From Podocnemis expansa (Eukaryota; Chordata; Testudines; Podocnemididae): DNA of 64,000 bases. Made by a program: the position numbers and the translations under genes. The stretch covers positions 11,356,562 to 11,420,561 of the forward strand of contig ML682007.1 in NCBI GenBank assembly GCA_007922195.1. Direction: 5' to 3'. Numbering within the stretch: the first letter of the stretch is position 1; each line of letters opens with the position of its first letter. Below are positions 34,661-46,599 of this stretch, in pieces. Under the pieces are notes generated by a model. It saw only the letters and a program-made list of their open reading frames with translations. It ran no database searches and was not told where the DNA came from.

Positions 34661-36392
34661 TTTCCATGAGCTTGCTAATGTCTGTGGGCATGTGGAAGGT
34701 GTGTGCTTAAACAACCCATGTTGATTAGAATAACCTAGTTGGTAACTAGGCAGTATTAAGTTGACCTAGGGTATGCTTTTGGCATCATGCACTTAAGCAC
34801 ATGCTTAAATACCCTTCTCATCCCCACAACTGAGTTCTGGTGATTTAAAGTTAACACGTGCTTAAATGCTGTCTTGAATAGGGACTTAAACTGAGTCTTG
34901 ATTCCTCTAGTGGCATTAACAAGTGTTACACAGCAAAATCAGTATGTATTGGTGTGGAATGTGTGCCCCTCCTTATCTGTTTGTATCAGGATTAAGATCT
35001 GCAGACACTGAACATGGAAAGAATAGTGAGTTCTTGAACAAACAGAGTCCAGTGGTATGTGATCAGCCTTTAAATGTGGCAACAGTGAAAGAGGTGAATG
35101 TAGTCTGAATAATTTGCCTTAATTAATTGAATCCTTAGTGTTAGAAAAACGTCCTGTGTTCCATAGCTAAAGCAAGAATGAAGTACTTGGAAACATCCTG
35201 GAAATTATGATTGTTGGAAGGATTTTTTTATGAAATAAACTTATTCTCTGCACCATATCCAATAGTAACATGAAATCTACAGTGGGTAGTAAAGCCTTAT
35301 CATGTAAAGGCCGAATCTTGGGTCTTCTGAGGTTGATGGTAAAACACTATTGTCTTCAGCTGGACTGGGATTTGACCCCTAGAGAAAAGTATGTCTTTGT
35401 TACTAAGAATTTATGAAACCTCACACAGAAGGGCTATTTTAGCATCCCATGTGGCTTCCTCAGTGTTTTAAATAGCATCGGAAGAAATAAGAGAACTTAA
35501 ACCAGGTCTTGATACAATTTGCAAATCTCTCTTCTAGGGTGCATTAAAAGAATTTATGGAAACACTTGGCAAATAGATTAAAATACATTTCCTTTACACA
35601 CACACAATTCCTGAGAGATTGCATATAGAAAAGCTGTAATGGAATTTTTCCCTGAGTTTTGTATAATAATTCATACAGAATAACACTAGATAACCAAGTT
35701 CAAATATAAATATGATTTAACTTTATATGCTACTACACTGTTCCCCCAAAATAGAGAGAACCCTGCACACTTTTGATTAAGCTTTCCCCTTGTTTGGTTA
35801 GAGATTCCTAAAATAAAATTTAATCTTGTATTCTTGGTTCCTAATCTGATATCTTTTGAAAAGTTTCCACATCTTCACAAACATTTGTTTAACCCACTTC
35901 TTGTTCAGCAAGTGTCGTCATTTTTTTAAAATTTACATTATATCATCATGCTTTATGACCTTCCAGTTCTATCAAACTTGTACTCAGTTATGGGGACTGC
36001 TTTGTCATGTCACTTTAGGAGACTGTTAATCTTCTAATTAACTATAATCTCAATTAAATATCCAGACACCTTAGCTTTGCACTCCTGTCTATGTAAAATG
36101 AATAGTCTCTATTATGAAACACTGATGACTGAAGTTGCATTGTCTGCATATATAAGTGCATGGTGCTTTTTTAACCTTGAAAAGGTGCCTTAAAGTATAA
36201 AGATAATGTCTGTTAAAAAAAAAAAAATCCTACGTTTTTCTGTTCCTAAAATCACCCTTTTCTCTATCTTCTTTACTGGCAATCTATGGCTTTATGCTAA
36301 TTCTAGGGCCAGATATGCAAAGATAATTTGGTGTCTGCATGTGTAGGAACATAACTCATGGTAAGTGTGAGTTGCACACTTCACCCATTCAG
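34661..36392. other. unassigned stretch with palindromic MITE pieces
   Basis: ACTTAAGCACATGCTTAAATAC and TTAACACGTGCTTAAATGC (34793-34869) look like parts of an old palindromic repeat. CCGAATCTTGGGTCTTCTG...CTTCAGCTGGACTGGGATTTGACCCC (35311-35380) is another. No gene. Confidence 0.45.
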
Positions 36393-36740
36393 GGTAGGTT
36401 TATATTTAATGGTGTGTAGTGGACAGACCCCACATGCAAGATGGCAGGGTGCTGCTTAGGCAAGTAGAGTGCATACCTGCTAGAACATTAGGATATCACT
36501 GTGCGACTTCCTATATGCCATAGCTGTCTTCCCCCATGTCCATGCTGCTTTTTTTAGCTTTATAATATTCCACTGCATTGACTTTCCCTGTAGCAGTGGA
36601 CAGCTCTGGCAAGGGAGATGCAGCAAGGGAAGGTTTCTGTCAGCTCCCTGTTGCTAGAATCTTCCTATGTTGCCTCCCCCTTTGACAGAATTTTTCACTG
36701 CTGCATGCTGCCATACGCCTCAGTGTGGACCCAGCCTGCC
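36393..36740. mobile_element. possible MITE, GTCTACAC-like ends
   Basis: Left GGGTAGGTTTATATTTAATGG pairs loosely with right CTCAGTGTGGACCCAGCC. Internal CAGCTCTGGCAAGGG and GTCAGCTCCCTGTTGC suggest partial inverted text. Weak. Confidence 0.35.
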
Positions 36741-37454
36741 TTTCCTGCAGCAAGTGAAGAAAAAGCCTTTAGATGTGTCAATAGATTCCATTACATGCCT
36801 ATCTGTATCTTTAAGCACCTAAATACCTTTGGAATCTGCTCCCTAGTTTGTGAGGTGGATTGCTGGTTGCTTAAAACACAATACTAAAGTTATGAAACTT
36901 TTCATGAAAAGTTGCTGACATCAATGTTTTCCATTTTTGAGTTCCCCCATGATTAAATTGTCTCTTATGCCAAACCCAATTTTTAGTAAAACAAAACTTG
37001 TCATTTAAAAAATTGAAACACATAGCAACATAATTTTGCAAAAATGTAACTGAAGAAAATAGAAAATGAGTCTGAGGTTTATGACACGGAAACTGCTGCA
37101 AAACTATTTTAGAAATTTTGCCATTTTTCAGCCCATTCTACGAATTAATATCTAGTTTTGCATAACTAATATTTAGTACCTTTTTAGGATTTGTGATGTG
37201 GAAAATAGTCTACTACTTGCATCACATAGCTAGTAATTAATTTTGGAAAGCTATTGACTGCATAATTTTTTGTTATGGGTGACGTAAACCTGCTTTGAAC
37301 CATTGACCTAGTGACAAACTTCTAAACATAGTTACCACTTTTTCTGGCCTCTAGGAAATGCTTATACTGCAACACACTAATGCAATGCCCGAGGTCTGCC
37401 AGACCTTGTCTCCTACCAGAGTTTAATCTTCAAACACAATAAAACAGCTAACAA
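36741..37454. other. unassigned stretch
   Basis: No family or gene recognised. Confidence 0.35.
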
Positions 37455-37575
37455 TCATAAAATGTAGGACTGGAAGGGACCTCAATGGGTCATCTAGGCT
37501 AATCCCCTTCACAGAAGCAGGTCTATGTATAATCCAGGGTAGCCCACCCCGACATGTTTGTTCAGTCTGTTCCAT
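37455..37575 (-). mobile_element. CR1 3'-end fragment
   Basis: AATCATAAAATGTAGGACTGGAAGGGACCTCAATGGGTCATCTAGGC is the complement of the CR1 3' terminus; AATCATAAAATG is the remains of the CR1 terminal octamer repeats. Continues with AAGCAGGTCTATGTATAATCC. Confidence 0.85.
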
Positions 37576-38207
37576 ATATAAATTCTTCACACAAATCCTG
37601 CCTTTTCCCCATTCTGTGCTATTCTTTGGAGGCCCAGAGGCCTTTTCTGCTTCAGGGCCTGTAACAGGAGCCAGTTTCCCTCCTGCAGCTCTCCCCTCAG
37701 GTGACCCTTTTTGGCTCTTATAAATGCTGATCCCTCTCAGCTGAGAGGTAGATAATCAGTTATAGGTGAGGCAGGGCTTGACTCTCCTAAAGAGCTAGCT
37801 GCACTGTGGCACTGACATATTTCTGAATTGATTGCAAAGTTGGCAATGCTCCTTCAAACGAATGATTTTGTAGGGAAAAACACACAGTTTAGTAAACCAA
37901 TAAACCACATGAATTATGAGAAAAGGGGATCTTGAGAGAGAACATACAAAGCAAAGGAAAACCTTTGATGCGTATCTTACTTGTAGTTAAATGCCTTAGA
38001 CATTTGCATTTGAAAAAGCAGTCTCTCCAGGCCTTTGGTCACAATTTGTTTCTCTAAACATCTTTGGGGTTTATATTTTTTATTGACTGTGTTGATGAGA
38101 AACAAACAAATATGGTGCATAATATTCCATTTTAATTCAGAATAGTCCAGAACACTTCATGCTCCAGTTACTACAAACTGGATGAGTTGTTATTGCCTTG
38201 TGTAAGT

Positions 38208-38254
<47 letters not shown>

Positions 38255-38406
38255 GCATAGGAACTTAAAAAGAAACTGTTTGGAGATAGAGTCCAAGTGC
38301 TAATGGCCTTTATGTTGATGCAAGACATTCTAGATATGCTTTTTTGGTAGACTGAGTTGAAGAGCTCTGTATTGTGTTAATAATTTGCTCTTGCTTTGTA
38401 ACAAAC
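37576..38406. other. unassigned stretch with a microsatellite
   Basis: Apart from the (TAA)n tract at 38209-38248, nothing assignable. Confidence 0.4.
38209..38248. repeat. (TAA)n microsatellite
   Basis: About thirteen uninterrupted TAA units followed by an A run. Length and purity suggest it is polymorphic. Confidence 0.95.
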
Positions 38407-38419
38407 CTATGAAATGAAT

Positions 38420-38572
38420 ACAAACAAGGAGTCTTGTGGCACTTAAAGAGTAACAAATTTATTTAACTCCCACAAAAGCTCATGCAATAAACAAATTTGT
38501 TAGTCTTTAAAAGTGCCACGGGAATCCTTGTTTGTTTTACTGAACTAGACTAACATCGCTTCCTCTCTGGAA
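38420..38572 (+). mobile_element. Penelope-like foldback copy with perfect 13-bp TSD
   Basis: The left arm (AAGGAGTCTTGTGGCACTTAAAGAGTAACA) is the inverted form of the right arm (TGTTAGTCTTTAAAAGTGCC), and the right side ends with the 3' terminus TGAACTAGACTAACATCGC...GGAAC. CTATGAAATGAAT is repeated perfectly at 38407-38419 and 38573-38585. This duplication marks a real insertion unit of 153 bp and is too long for hAT or mariner. Confidence 0.85.
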
Positions 38573-38585
38573 CTATGAAATGAAT

Positions 38586-41500
38586 GTGTCCAGCAAAGAT
38601 TTTCAGATCAGAAGCTTGACCACATGAACACATTAAGATTTTTGTAGCCAATTCCAATATCAAATAAGGCCTATAAATTTTATAGTTTTTGTCAAGCATT
38701 TAATTAGCTTGGTTAAAGCATACATTTTTGTTTACGGGACAAAGTGAAACAAGTTTATTTCACATACTTTGACCCTGTGTCATTCCGTGCAACTTTCTAA
38801 AGAGCTATACCAAGCCATGAGAGAGAATTGCATATAAATTGTGAAGTTTAAAGTAACTGCACTAGGTAGTTGTTTATCAAGCATTAATTATATCAGTTAA
38901 GCATTTAAGGAATGATACAATGTAAGTGTGAGTTCAGTACAAGCTGTTTCTTGAAATGAATGTACTCTTGAAGAAAAATTGTTGCAGTAAGGTTGTGGGG
39001 ATTATTAATTGTATTGTGTCTCTCACCTGGTCTCTACATAGTTTACAGCAGGCTGCTCTAAACTATTCTAGCTAGATTTGGTTCCCACAGGATCTTTCAC
39101 TAGTTATGAGTAGCTGAAAACTGGGGTCTCCCAACCACACTTGCTCCCCCACCTTACCATCTATGCCAGGGGAGTACAAGGCAGGTGGTGGAGGAACCAG
39201 CTGCATTCTCTATGCCCTTTGGTTAGTGCCTCACAGAGAAGGAGATGAGTAACTTTCTGTTCTCTTTTTGCTGCCAGAATGTGCAGAAAAGAACATAGCA
39301 GTTCAGATACTGTATATTTTTTTAAAGCTATCTGTCCATGCTTTCTGCTGGTGTTCCTCTTGTGGTGTGCTCAGTGTAATTTGGTGTTTCATTATGCTGT
39401 CATCATAAAAAGTGTCTGAATTTTTTAGCATTAATCTGAAAATGTAGAATGTGCTCAGAAGAATAGAATTTGTAATAAGGAATTATCACACTGAAAGTTT
39501 CCATGATGATGTAAACTATGAAAGCAAAGCTTGAAGATACTGACAGTGAAATTCCAAAATGATGATAGAAAGACTACATCAGTCTGGTGGTGGCTGTTGC
39601 TTGTGCTTTTATTGGATGCATTTAAGGGTCTTTATGGTCTAAAGTCTAATCCATAAATGTGATTAGTTTTAATGATATTTTTGAAAAGCTATATATTCCT
39701 TCCTTCCTTCCTCCACATAACTTAAAATTCCCTAAAAAAAGTGCTTCAGAGTAAGAATTTGTTTAATATTAATTTTTTTTTCCCTGGGTTTTTACTAGAA
39801 ACCAAGAGAGAACCCCAATGTGCACTATTCTTTTCACCAGTTGCCAAATCCTTCCTGGTGTCTTGTCATTTCAGTATTCACAGGGCTTTTGCAGTCACTT
39901 GTGTGTCTCAGAGGCTACAGAGGGAAAATGAAATTCAGAGCACCTATTTTGCTCCTGTATTGACTGACAGTCTCACTTCTTCCTCCGAAATCCATCCTTG
40001 ACCATCACTTCTAATCCCCTTATTCCTGTAAATAGTACCACAGGGTCAGGGTTGAACAGCTGATTAATAAACAGATCTAGTGAAAGTTTCCTCCACAATA
40101 TTAATATAATTAACGGAATTTCCCTTTTGTGACAGTAAGGCCTGAAGTCTCCAGTACTGTCTTATCCTACAGAGAATCATTGCCAAAAATCAAAGTTTAA
40201 CAAAATCCAACAAAGCCTCAATTCCTTACTAATCACTAATTCAGAAGATTGAGTGGGAAGCATTTAAACTGCAAAATGTTTTAGTAAACTAGACGGACTC
40301 CGTGAAGTTGAGTTGTTTTTATGTTAGTCATAGAAAAGTACATGAATGATATAAGCTCTGCTACATGCTGTCTCATAAAATACTTATTAGAAAGTCTTGG
40401 CCATGATACGGGATTAGGATGGAGACTGATTTCTGGGTCCAGGGTATTATTCAGACCAGTCTGAATTTGTGATTTGAGTTAAATTATGATTGAGGGTAGT
40501 TTCTTGATGTTATAGTCATATCATAGATGCAGAAAAGTTAAATCAAAAACATAGCCTTGCTGGAAGGATGAGATGTAACAACAACACAAGACCTTGGAAA
40601 TAGACAATGCAGCTGTTTCTTAAAACACAGGTGCAACTCACCTGACCTTATTAAAACTGATTCTGATCACATTCCCTTTTAAAAGTTTCTTAGCTTACGA
40701 TCAAGACCAGAATTAAAAACCCTTAGAATTGAAGTGGTGGATGACAATTGCATCACACTTGCCTCAGAGTTGAATTAGTTCTGAGGCTACTTTGGACCAA
40801 GAGTAAGAACAGGGTTGGCACAATCTGAAATACCTACAGTAAGGTTAGGGTTTTGACGGAGACCAGTAAATTGCTGATCTGTCTGTCTGACTCAACTGGA
40901 GTTAAACTCATTGTTATGAGGGTTAGTAGATCTGGCTTCTGCTCCTGGCCATCCTTCAGACTGCCTGTCTGTCGAGGCCACGACCTTGAGTTTTTCAGGA
41001 GATGAAGTACATTGAACTTCAGCTCAGTCAATGGGAGCTGCTTTAGTACTAAGTATCTCTCAAAAGTGAGCTTTTAATTACTGTCTGCCTCCACTTCTGT
41101 ATGTGCAGAATGGGGCTTACAAAACTTATTTGATTCCATAGTGGCATCATAAAGCTTAATTGGTGAATGTTTATGAATTGCTTTGATTACTCAAAGATGC
41201 AACACGAATGCAAAGAATCATTAATGACTTTGTTACCTAATTACTTCATTATGAATTAGTACTAGATGCCCTTCTCATGGGAGTTGAGCTGTTGGAAGCC
41301 ATAAATTCCTTTCCTTTCTGTGGGAAATTTCAACAAACTGAAATTTTTTCATTCTAAATCAAAATAAAGTCTATATTTTCAATAGAATGAAGAGTGCATA
41401 ATGTCAGAGCTTTAGCTTTAATAAAGTGTTTAATTTTTGATTTTTTCAGCATTATTATAAACATAAAACATTAGAGAACAGTTGAAACATTGGTTTAAAC

Positions 41501-43289
41501 GTGATCAAAATGAATCATTGACTTTTCTTCTGTCAAATGTAATCAAATTCTCAGTCCTGTAAAATGTCTAGATTTCAAAAAAACTTAATTTTGTGATCAG
41601 AAAACTATTCAGTCAAACTGGACACTTAACTCTGCAAGAGGCATACTGGTGTCTACAAACACAGCCTTCGCCTGCACCTGTGTTCAACAGACAGGTATGA
41701 GACTGGAGACAAATATCTGAACAAAATGCTGCAACCAGAAGAATGAAATAATGGTTGAAAAGTAAGGTCCTTTGGATGTAAATCATGTTGCTTTTTGAAA
41801 TAGTATGGTCGGTTAATGCACAAAATATTGACACACACATTCATCTCTCAAACTGTCCATTCCAGTAGATGTTTTGCTTATTTGAAATATTGTAACCTAA
41901 TGTGTGTGTAAATATCAGTTAGTATTGATCTGCAGTTTAAAGATTGACAGGATGCTCTTAAATGTATTTGAACCACCTGCTCTTATACTGAGGACAAAAC
42001 TTTATGGAAATAAAAGTAAATTGAATGTTATGACTAGTCCTCTGTTCCATAAAGTACTATGTTCATTTTTAAAGTGCATGATGGTAATTTACAGTATTTA
42101 TTGAATTTGACTGTAATGTTCATAGAACTACACTGTTGTTTTTATGTTCTACAGCATTGGGGGAAAAAAGAGTGGGATTAAGGAAAATGCTAATCATCCA
42201 AACTAGCATATATGTAATTGCATTGACCAAGACAACAATGTTTGTTTGAGTTAATGCTCTGTGGTCAATCAGCGATGCTAATGTAGAAAAGATTTAGTAG
42301 CGTAGCTGCCTGTTACAGCTACCCTGTACATTCAGTGGGGCTTCTATAGATCCCTTTTGCTCTAACAGCTTTCCCCAATAAGAATTTCCCTGATATTCAG
42401 CCTACGTGTTCCTTTTCTACCTCCCACTTGCCCTAGCCCTAAAAATTTGTCTCACTGTAAGGACGGGATTATGAACTTCTTTTTTTGTAGTGGTGAACAA
42501 AGTTATTTATGTGAATGCTTCTCGTGAATTTAATGGGGTGGCTCAAGTGAGTTGGGTGGATATCAGTCTGATCAGAATTGACTCTTATGGTTTTCCTGAT
42601 AGCATTTGATGGAGCTGTGCATATCAAATAGCAATTATTGAATTATTTAATGATTAGGACACATTATTTAATTTATTCCTCATTTGGGTAAGGCATGTTG
42701 ATCCACTTGGAAAAGAGAGGCACATTGAAAAACAATGAACTGTAAACCCTATTCAAGTGGAACGATTCAAGTTTGGCTGGATTTAGTAAGGGCAACTCAG
42801 GGCTAAGCTGTTTAGACAATGTTGACATTTCTTCTTCTGCTTGAGTCATATGAAAGAAGATCTGTAATATGGTATATGAGTAGGGTCATTTTAAATGACT
42901 TGGCAGCCTCTTGCTTCCTGGATTCATTGCTCTGAATTGGCCCTATGGCGTGCTGGCTTGCTCAGATTAATAAATATGCTGAAGTGTCACTGTGACAAGC
43001 CTATCTGAAATTTTGTAACAAACAACTAAGAACTGGGAAATGGTTTTTAGAAATGCCTAACAATGGGATGTTTAAATACCAAGTTCCTTTTTCACTGGAG
43101 GGAGGTAAAATAGGTACATTAGTGGAAGAAAGGTGTTTGCCCAAGGCGAGGGAGGCAGGGAATGGAAGGGAGAGAAGAGGGCAAAACTGAGCAAGCAAAG
43201 TAGCAGCCATAGTGGTTATATTGCAATGGTTGCTATTCACAAAGAACCAGCCCTCCAGGGATCAGTAACTGCTGATGTCAAAGCACTTC
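38586..43289. other. long unassigned AT-rich stretch
   Basis: A (TTCC)n tract at about 39697-39712 is the only clear repeat. No frame shows coding character and I recognise no transposon ends. Confidence 0.4.
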
Positions 43290-43745
43290 CACCCTTCAGA
43301 GAATATAACCTGATATGCTTCAAGTTCACAGTAATTCCCAAGGGGACTACTTATGTTCAAAGTGGGACTAAGGGGCTTCTACTGAAATTAATAGACAGCA
43401 GGTTTAAAACCAAACATAAGGAAATACTTCAAACAATGGATAGTCAACCTGTGGAACTCATTGTGAGGGACATTGTGAAGCCAAGGGTATAAGTGGATAA
43501 AAAAGAATTAGATAATTTAATGGAGGATAGATCCATCAATGGCTATTAGTCAAGATGGTCAGAGAGTGCAATCACATGTCCTGGGTCTCCCTAATCCTCC
43601 TGCTCCCAGGAACTGGAATTAGACAACAAGTAACAAGTCACTCAAAATTGCTCTCTTCTGTTTGCTTCATCTGAAGAACATGGCACTGTCAGCTCTCAAA
43701 AAAACAGGATACTAGGCTAGGTGGACCCTTGATATGTTCCAATAT
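43290..43745 (+). mobile_element. CR1 LINE 3' part
   Basis: Ordered CR1 text: AAACATAAGGAAATACTTCAAAC, CCTGTGGAACTCATTG, GATAAAAAAGAATTAGATAATTTAATGGAGGATAG, CATCAATGGCTATTAGTCAAGATGG, and at the end GGTGGACCCTTGATATGTTCCAATATGGCC. The reading frame ends early; this is 3' UTR and terminus. Confidence 0.85.
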
Positions 43746-46599
43746 GGCCATCTTTGCATGTATCCATTTTGCTTATTGGGAGACAATTAAGTGACTGCTG
43801 CTGCTGTATGCATTGTGTGCTAAATTTTAACTTCAGGTTCTGTTTATCCCACTCATGGCTCACATTAATTTCAAATCACATTCAGTCTTGGATTTTATCC
43901 TTATCAGATCAAAATAACCTAGTCTTCAAAAACTGATTATATGTTATCTAAATCACAGTATCATTTAGCAGAGAATGTATAAATGCATCACTATTGAAAG
44001 TAACAGGCTTTGTGAGTTACTGGATAGTGCAACATGAAATTATTAGGGCTGAAAATCCTGGGGCATAAACCTTGGGAAGAAGGAAGTCCTCAAAACCTTG
44101 AAAAGGCATTAAGACTTGAATGATGCACTGAAGCTGCTAAAAGCCAGGGCTGTTTTTGGATGAGATACCAGTGTATATTTGGGAAAGGCCATATGTCCTA
44201 GCCATAAGGAAAAGGAGTGTAATCAAAAATGTAAACCTAGTTCCATCACTCTTGGGAATTCATGGAGTGCTATTTGTTTTCATTGCAGAACTATTGAACA
44301 TTTGGCTAATAGCTCTCCCTGCCTTGCAAGGAATGTAAAATGTCAGTTATGTGGATATTTTGGTAGAATTAGCTGTTCAGTTGTGCTTTGAATGTATGAA
44401 GCCATTCTGCCTCAATGGAGTATTTTGGAGTCTTGTTGTCCATTAGTTGTGTTTGTCAGCAGCTGTACAAGATTACATTTTTCATCTGATTTGAGCCTAT
44501 TCTATCTGTTTACTACAGTCTCTTTTGCCAAGGGAGTTGGGATCTGGGAGAATGCAGAGAGGACAAAAGCAAGTAAGCTTCCTCCATCCTCATTCCACGC
44601 TTACAGTACAGGTATTTTAGGCAGATGAAGGTTGGATAAACAGGTCTCCTTATTAAATATGGAGTAAAATGAGTGACTTTAGTGGCTGGAAGATAATAGA
44701 GACCTGGTATTCCTGAAGTATTTTTGGTACAGCAATCTGAAAGTGGTTGAATCCAGAAAGCTCATATCCTCCTGCAATGACTAATTTCAGAAAAGTGTTA
44801 ATATTTAACCCATGAATCAGTTTGTGTTACCAGTCCCCTTCTGTATCTGAGCCATCTGGGATGTGAGTATTTTACAGCATCACATAGAGAACTTGAAGTT
44901 GAGATGTAGCAGCTTGTGTTCTAGCTCTGGAGATCCCTGGCATTGGTCAAGATGGCTGCCCATTATACATGCCAGTTTATTAACTCTTTTTCTAACTAGA
45001 GGTCTGTTGAATTTCCTTGCTGTGAGCCTTGGCTGGGGTTGGGTACAAAGAAAAGGGGCTGTAAGGGTCTGAGGTGGTCTTTTGGCTCTGAGTTGGTTGT
45101 GGCTATATATATATTGACAGATGCCCAGTGTTCTAGGCTGAGATTTGCTGCTCCTCCAGGGGCACAGTGCAGAATATGCATCCTGAGATGAAGGGGGGCA
45201 AAGGTAACTTGAAACCACCATTGTGCCCTCCTGATTCTGTGCTCCCAGGACAGCTAAAAGAGCTCTGGTGAAATCTAGACAGGAGGGTGGCTGCTCCTAG
45301 TCATATCTGTCTGGTCTGGGGGTTGCAGTGCAAGCAAGAATGGCTATAGTGACATTCTGTTGGCTTGGTCCTTCCCCAACACCACCCCACTTCTGGCATG
45401 ATTCTGGCACAAGATGACAGAATGAGGATACCAGATGCATCTCCAATACATGGTTTGTGCTAAGGAAATTCTTCCCCAGCACTTTTCAGGTTATTTATGG
45501 CTCCTGCACATCACCAGCTTCACGTATGAAACTGAAGCAGGGGATGTGTTCTTAGCATTGACACAGGACTTCCGCCTGGGCTGCATCTCTAATGCTTTAG
45601 GCCACACAAATATAGAGTAATTAGTTGATGTACATAATAGTTCTATTAAATTTGCTGATGCACCAGTTAACTTTCACCCCTTCCACATGTAAGTTCAGGC
45701 AATATATAGATGCTTTCTCTTGTATTCCCATTAGCTGCTGCTGTTCTGTTTTGAAAACTATTTTGAAATGTCTTTGTATGTGTGCCCACAGATGGTTTAT
45801 TCTATCTTTCAGAATCTCTCTGAATAAATATAGACCAGCTTTAAAACAAAAAATGATGAGGTTACGTTGGCTACCCATACATTAGTTACTGGTAGCTAAC
45901 CTGCGAGTTTGAACAGTTGGGAAGAAACCTAAGGCATATTTTTTCACTTCAGAATTGAGCTGCAGAATGGATTTGTCGATAAATTTAAATTGTGCAGTGA
46001 CATAAATGTCATGAAAGTATTTGCCTTTGGCATTTGAGGCAGTAATGTTTAAAGTACTAAAATACCTGAAAGCTACTGAAATAGTTGCAAAGACTGATAC
46101 ATTTGAATGGGTCCTGCTTTTATCAGGGACCTTAAGAAATGAAACTTGGGATTTCTGTTTATTAGCCCATTAAAGATATTATGACACATCTTGCCTTCAT
46201 GGAGGGTTTGTCGTTGGAGTCAGTAGATTGAGCATGGTGCTACTTCTTTGCCAGTTTAAAATAAACATCCCAACGTTCTTCATAAGGTTACTGGGCATAT
46301 TTAATATGCATGTAAGTTGGTCTTATTTCTTTTTGCCACACTTTGCAAAATTTTAATGTGGCATCTGCAGTGTCTCAAATGATGACCTCAGTAATGTTGT
46401 ACAAATTACTTAATGTAGAAGTGTCAGGGATATAACTGCTAGAGAAGCACAGATGCCAGTTGAACATGATGATAATGTGCTGTCTTGTTTTGTATCAGTG
46501 AATTAGGTCCAAAACAGAATAAAAATATATCTAGGATGTGAACTTTGGTTATCAGGTATTCAGCTACATAAAAGGAATAAAAAAAAACCGCAGTAGTGG
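43746..46599. other. unassigned stretch
   Basis: A short (TA)n at about 45106-45116. The block 45125-45430 is richer in G+C and may be an element body, but no ends are visible. No gene. Confidence 0.4.

Noticed and set aside
43133..43492. 119-codon plus-strand open frame
   Set aside because: Its second half is CR1 3' sequence, so it is not a host gene.
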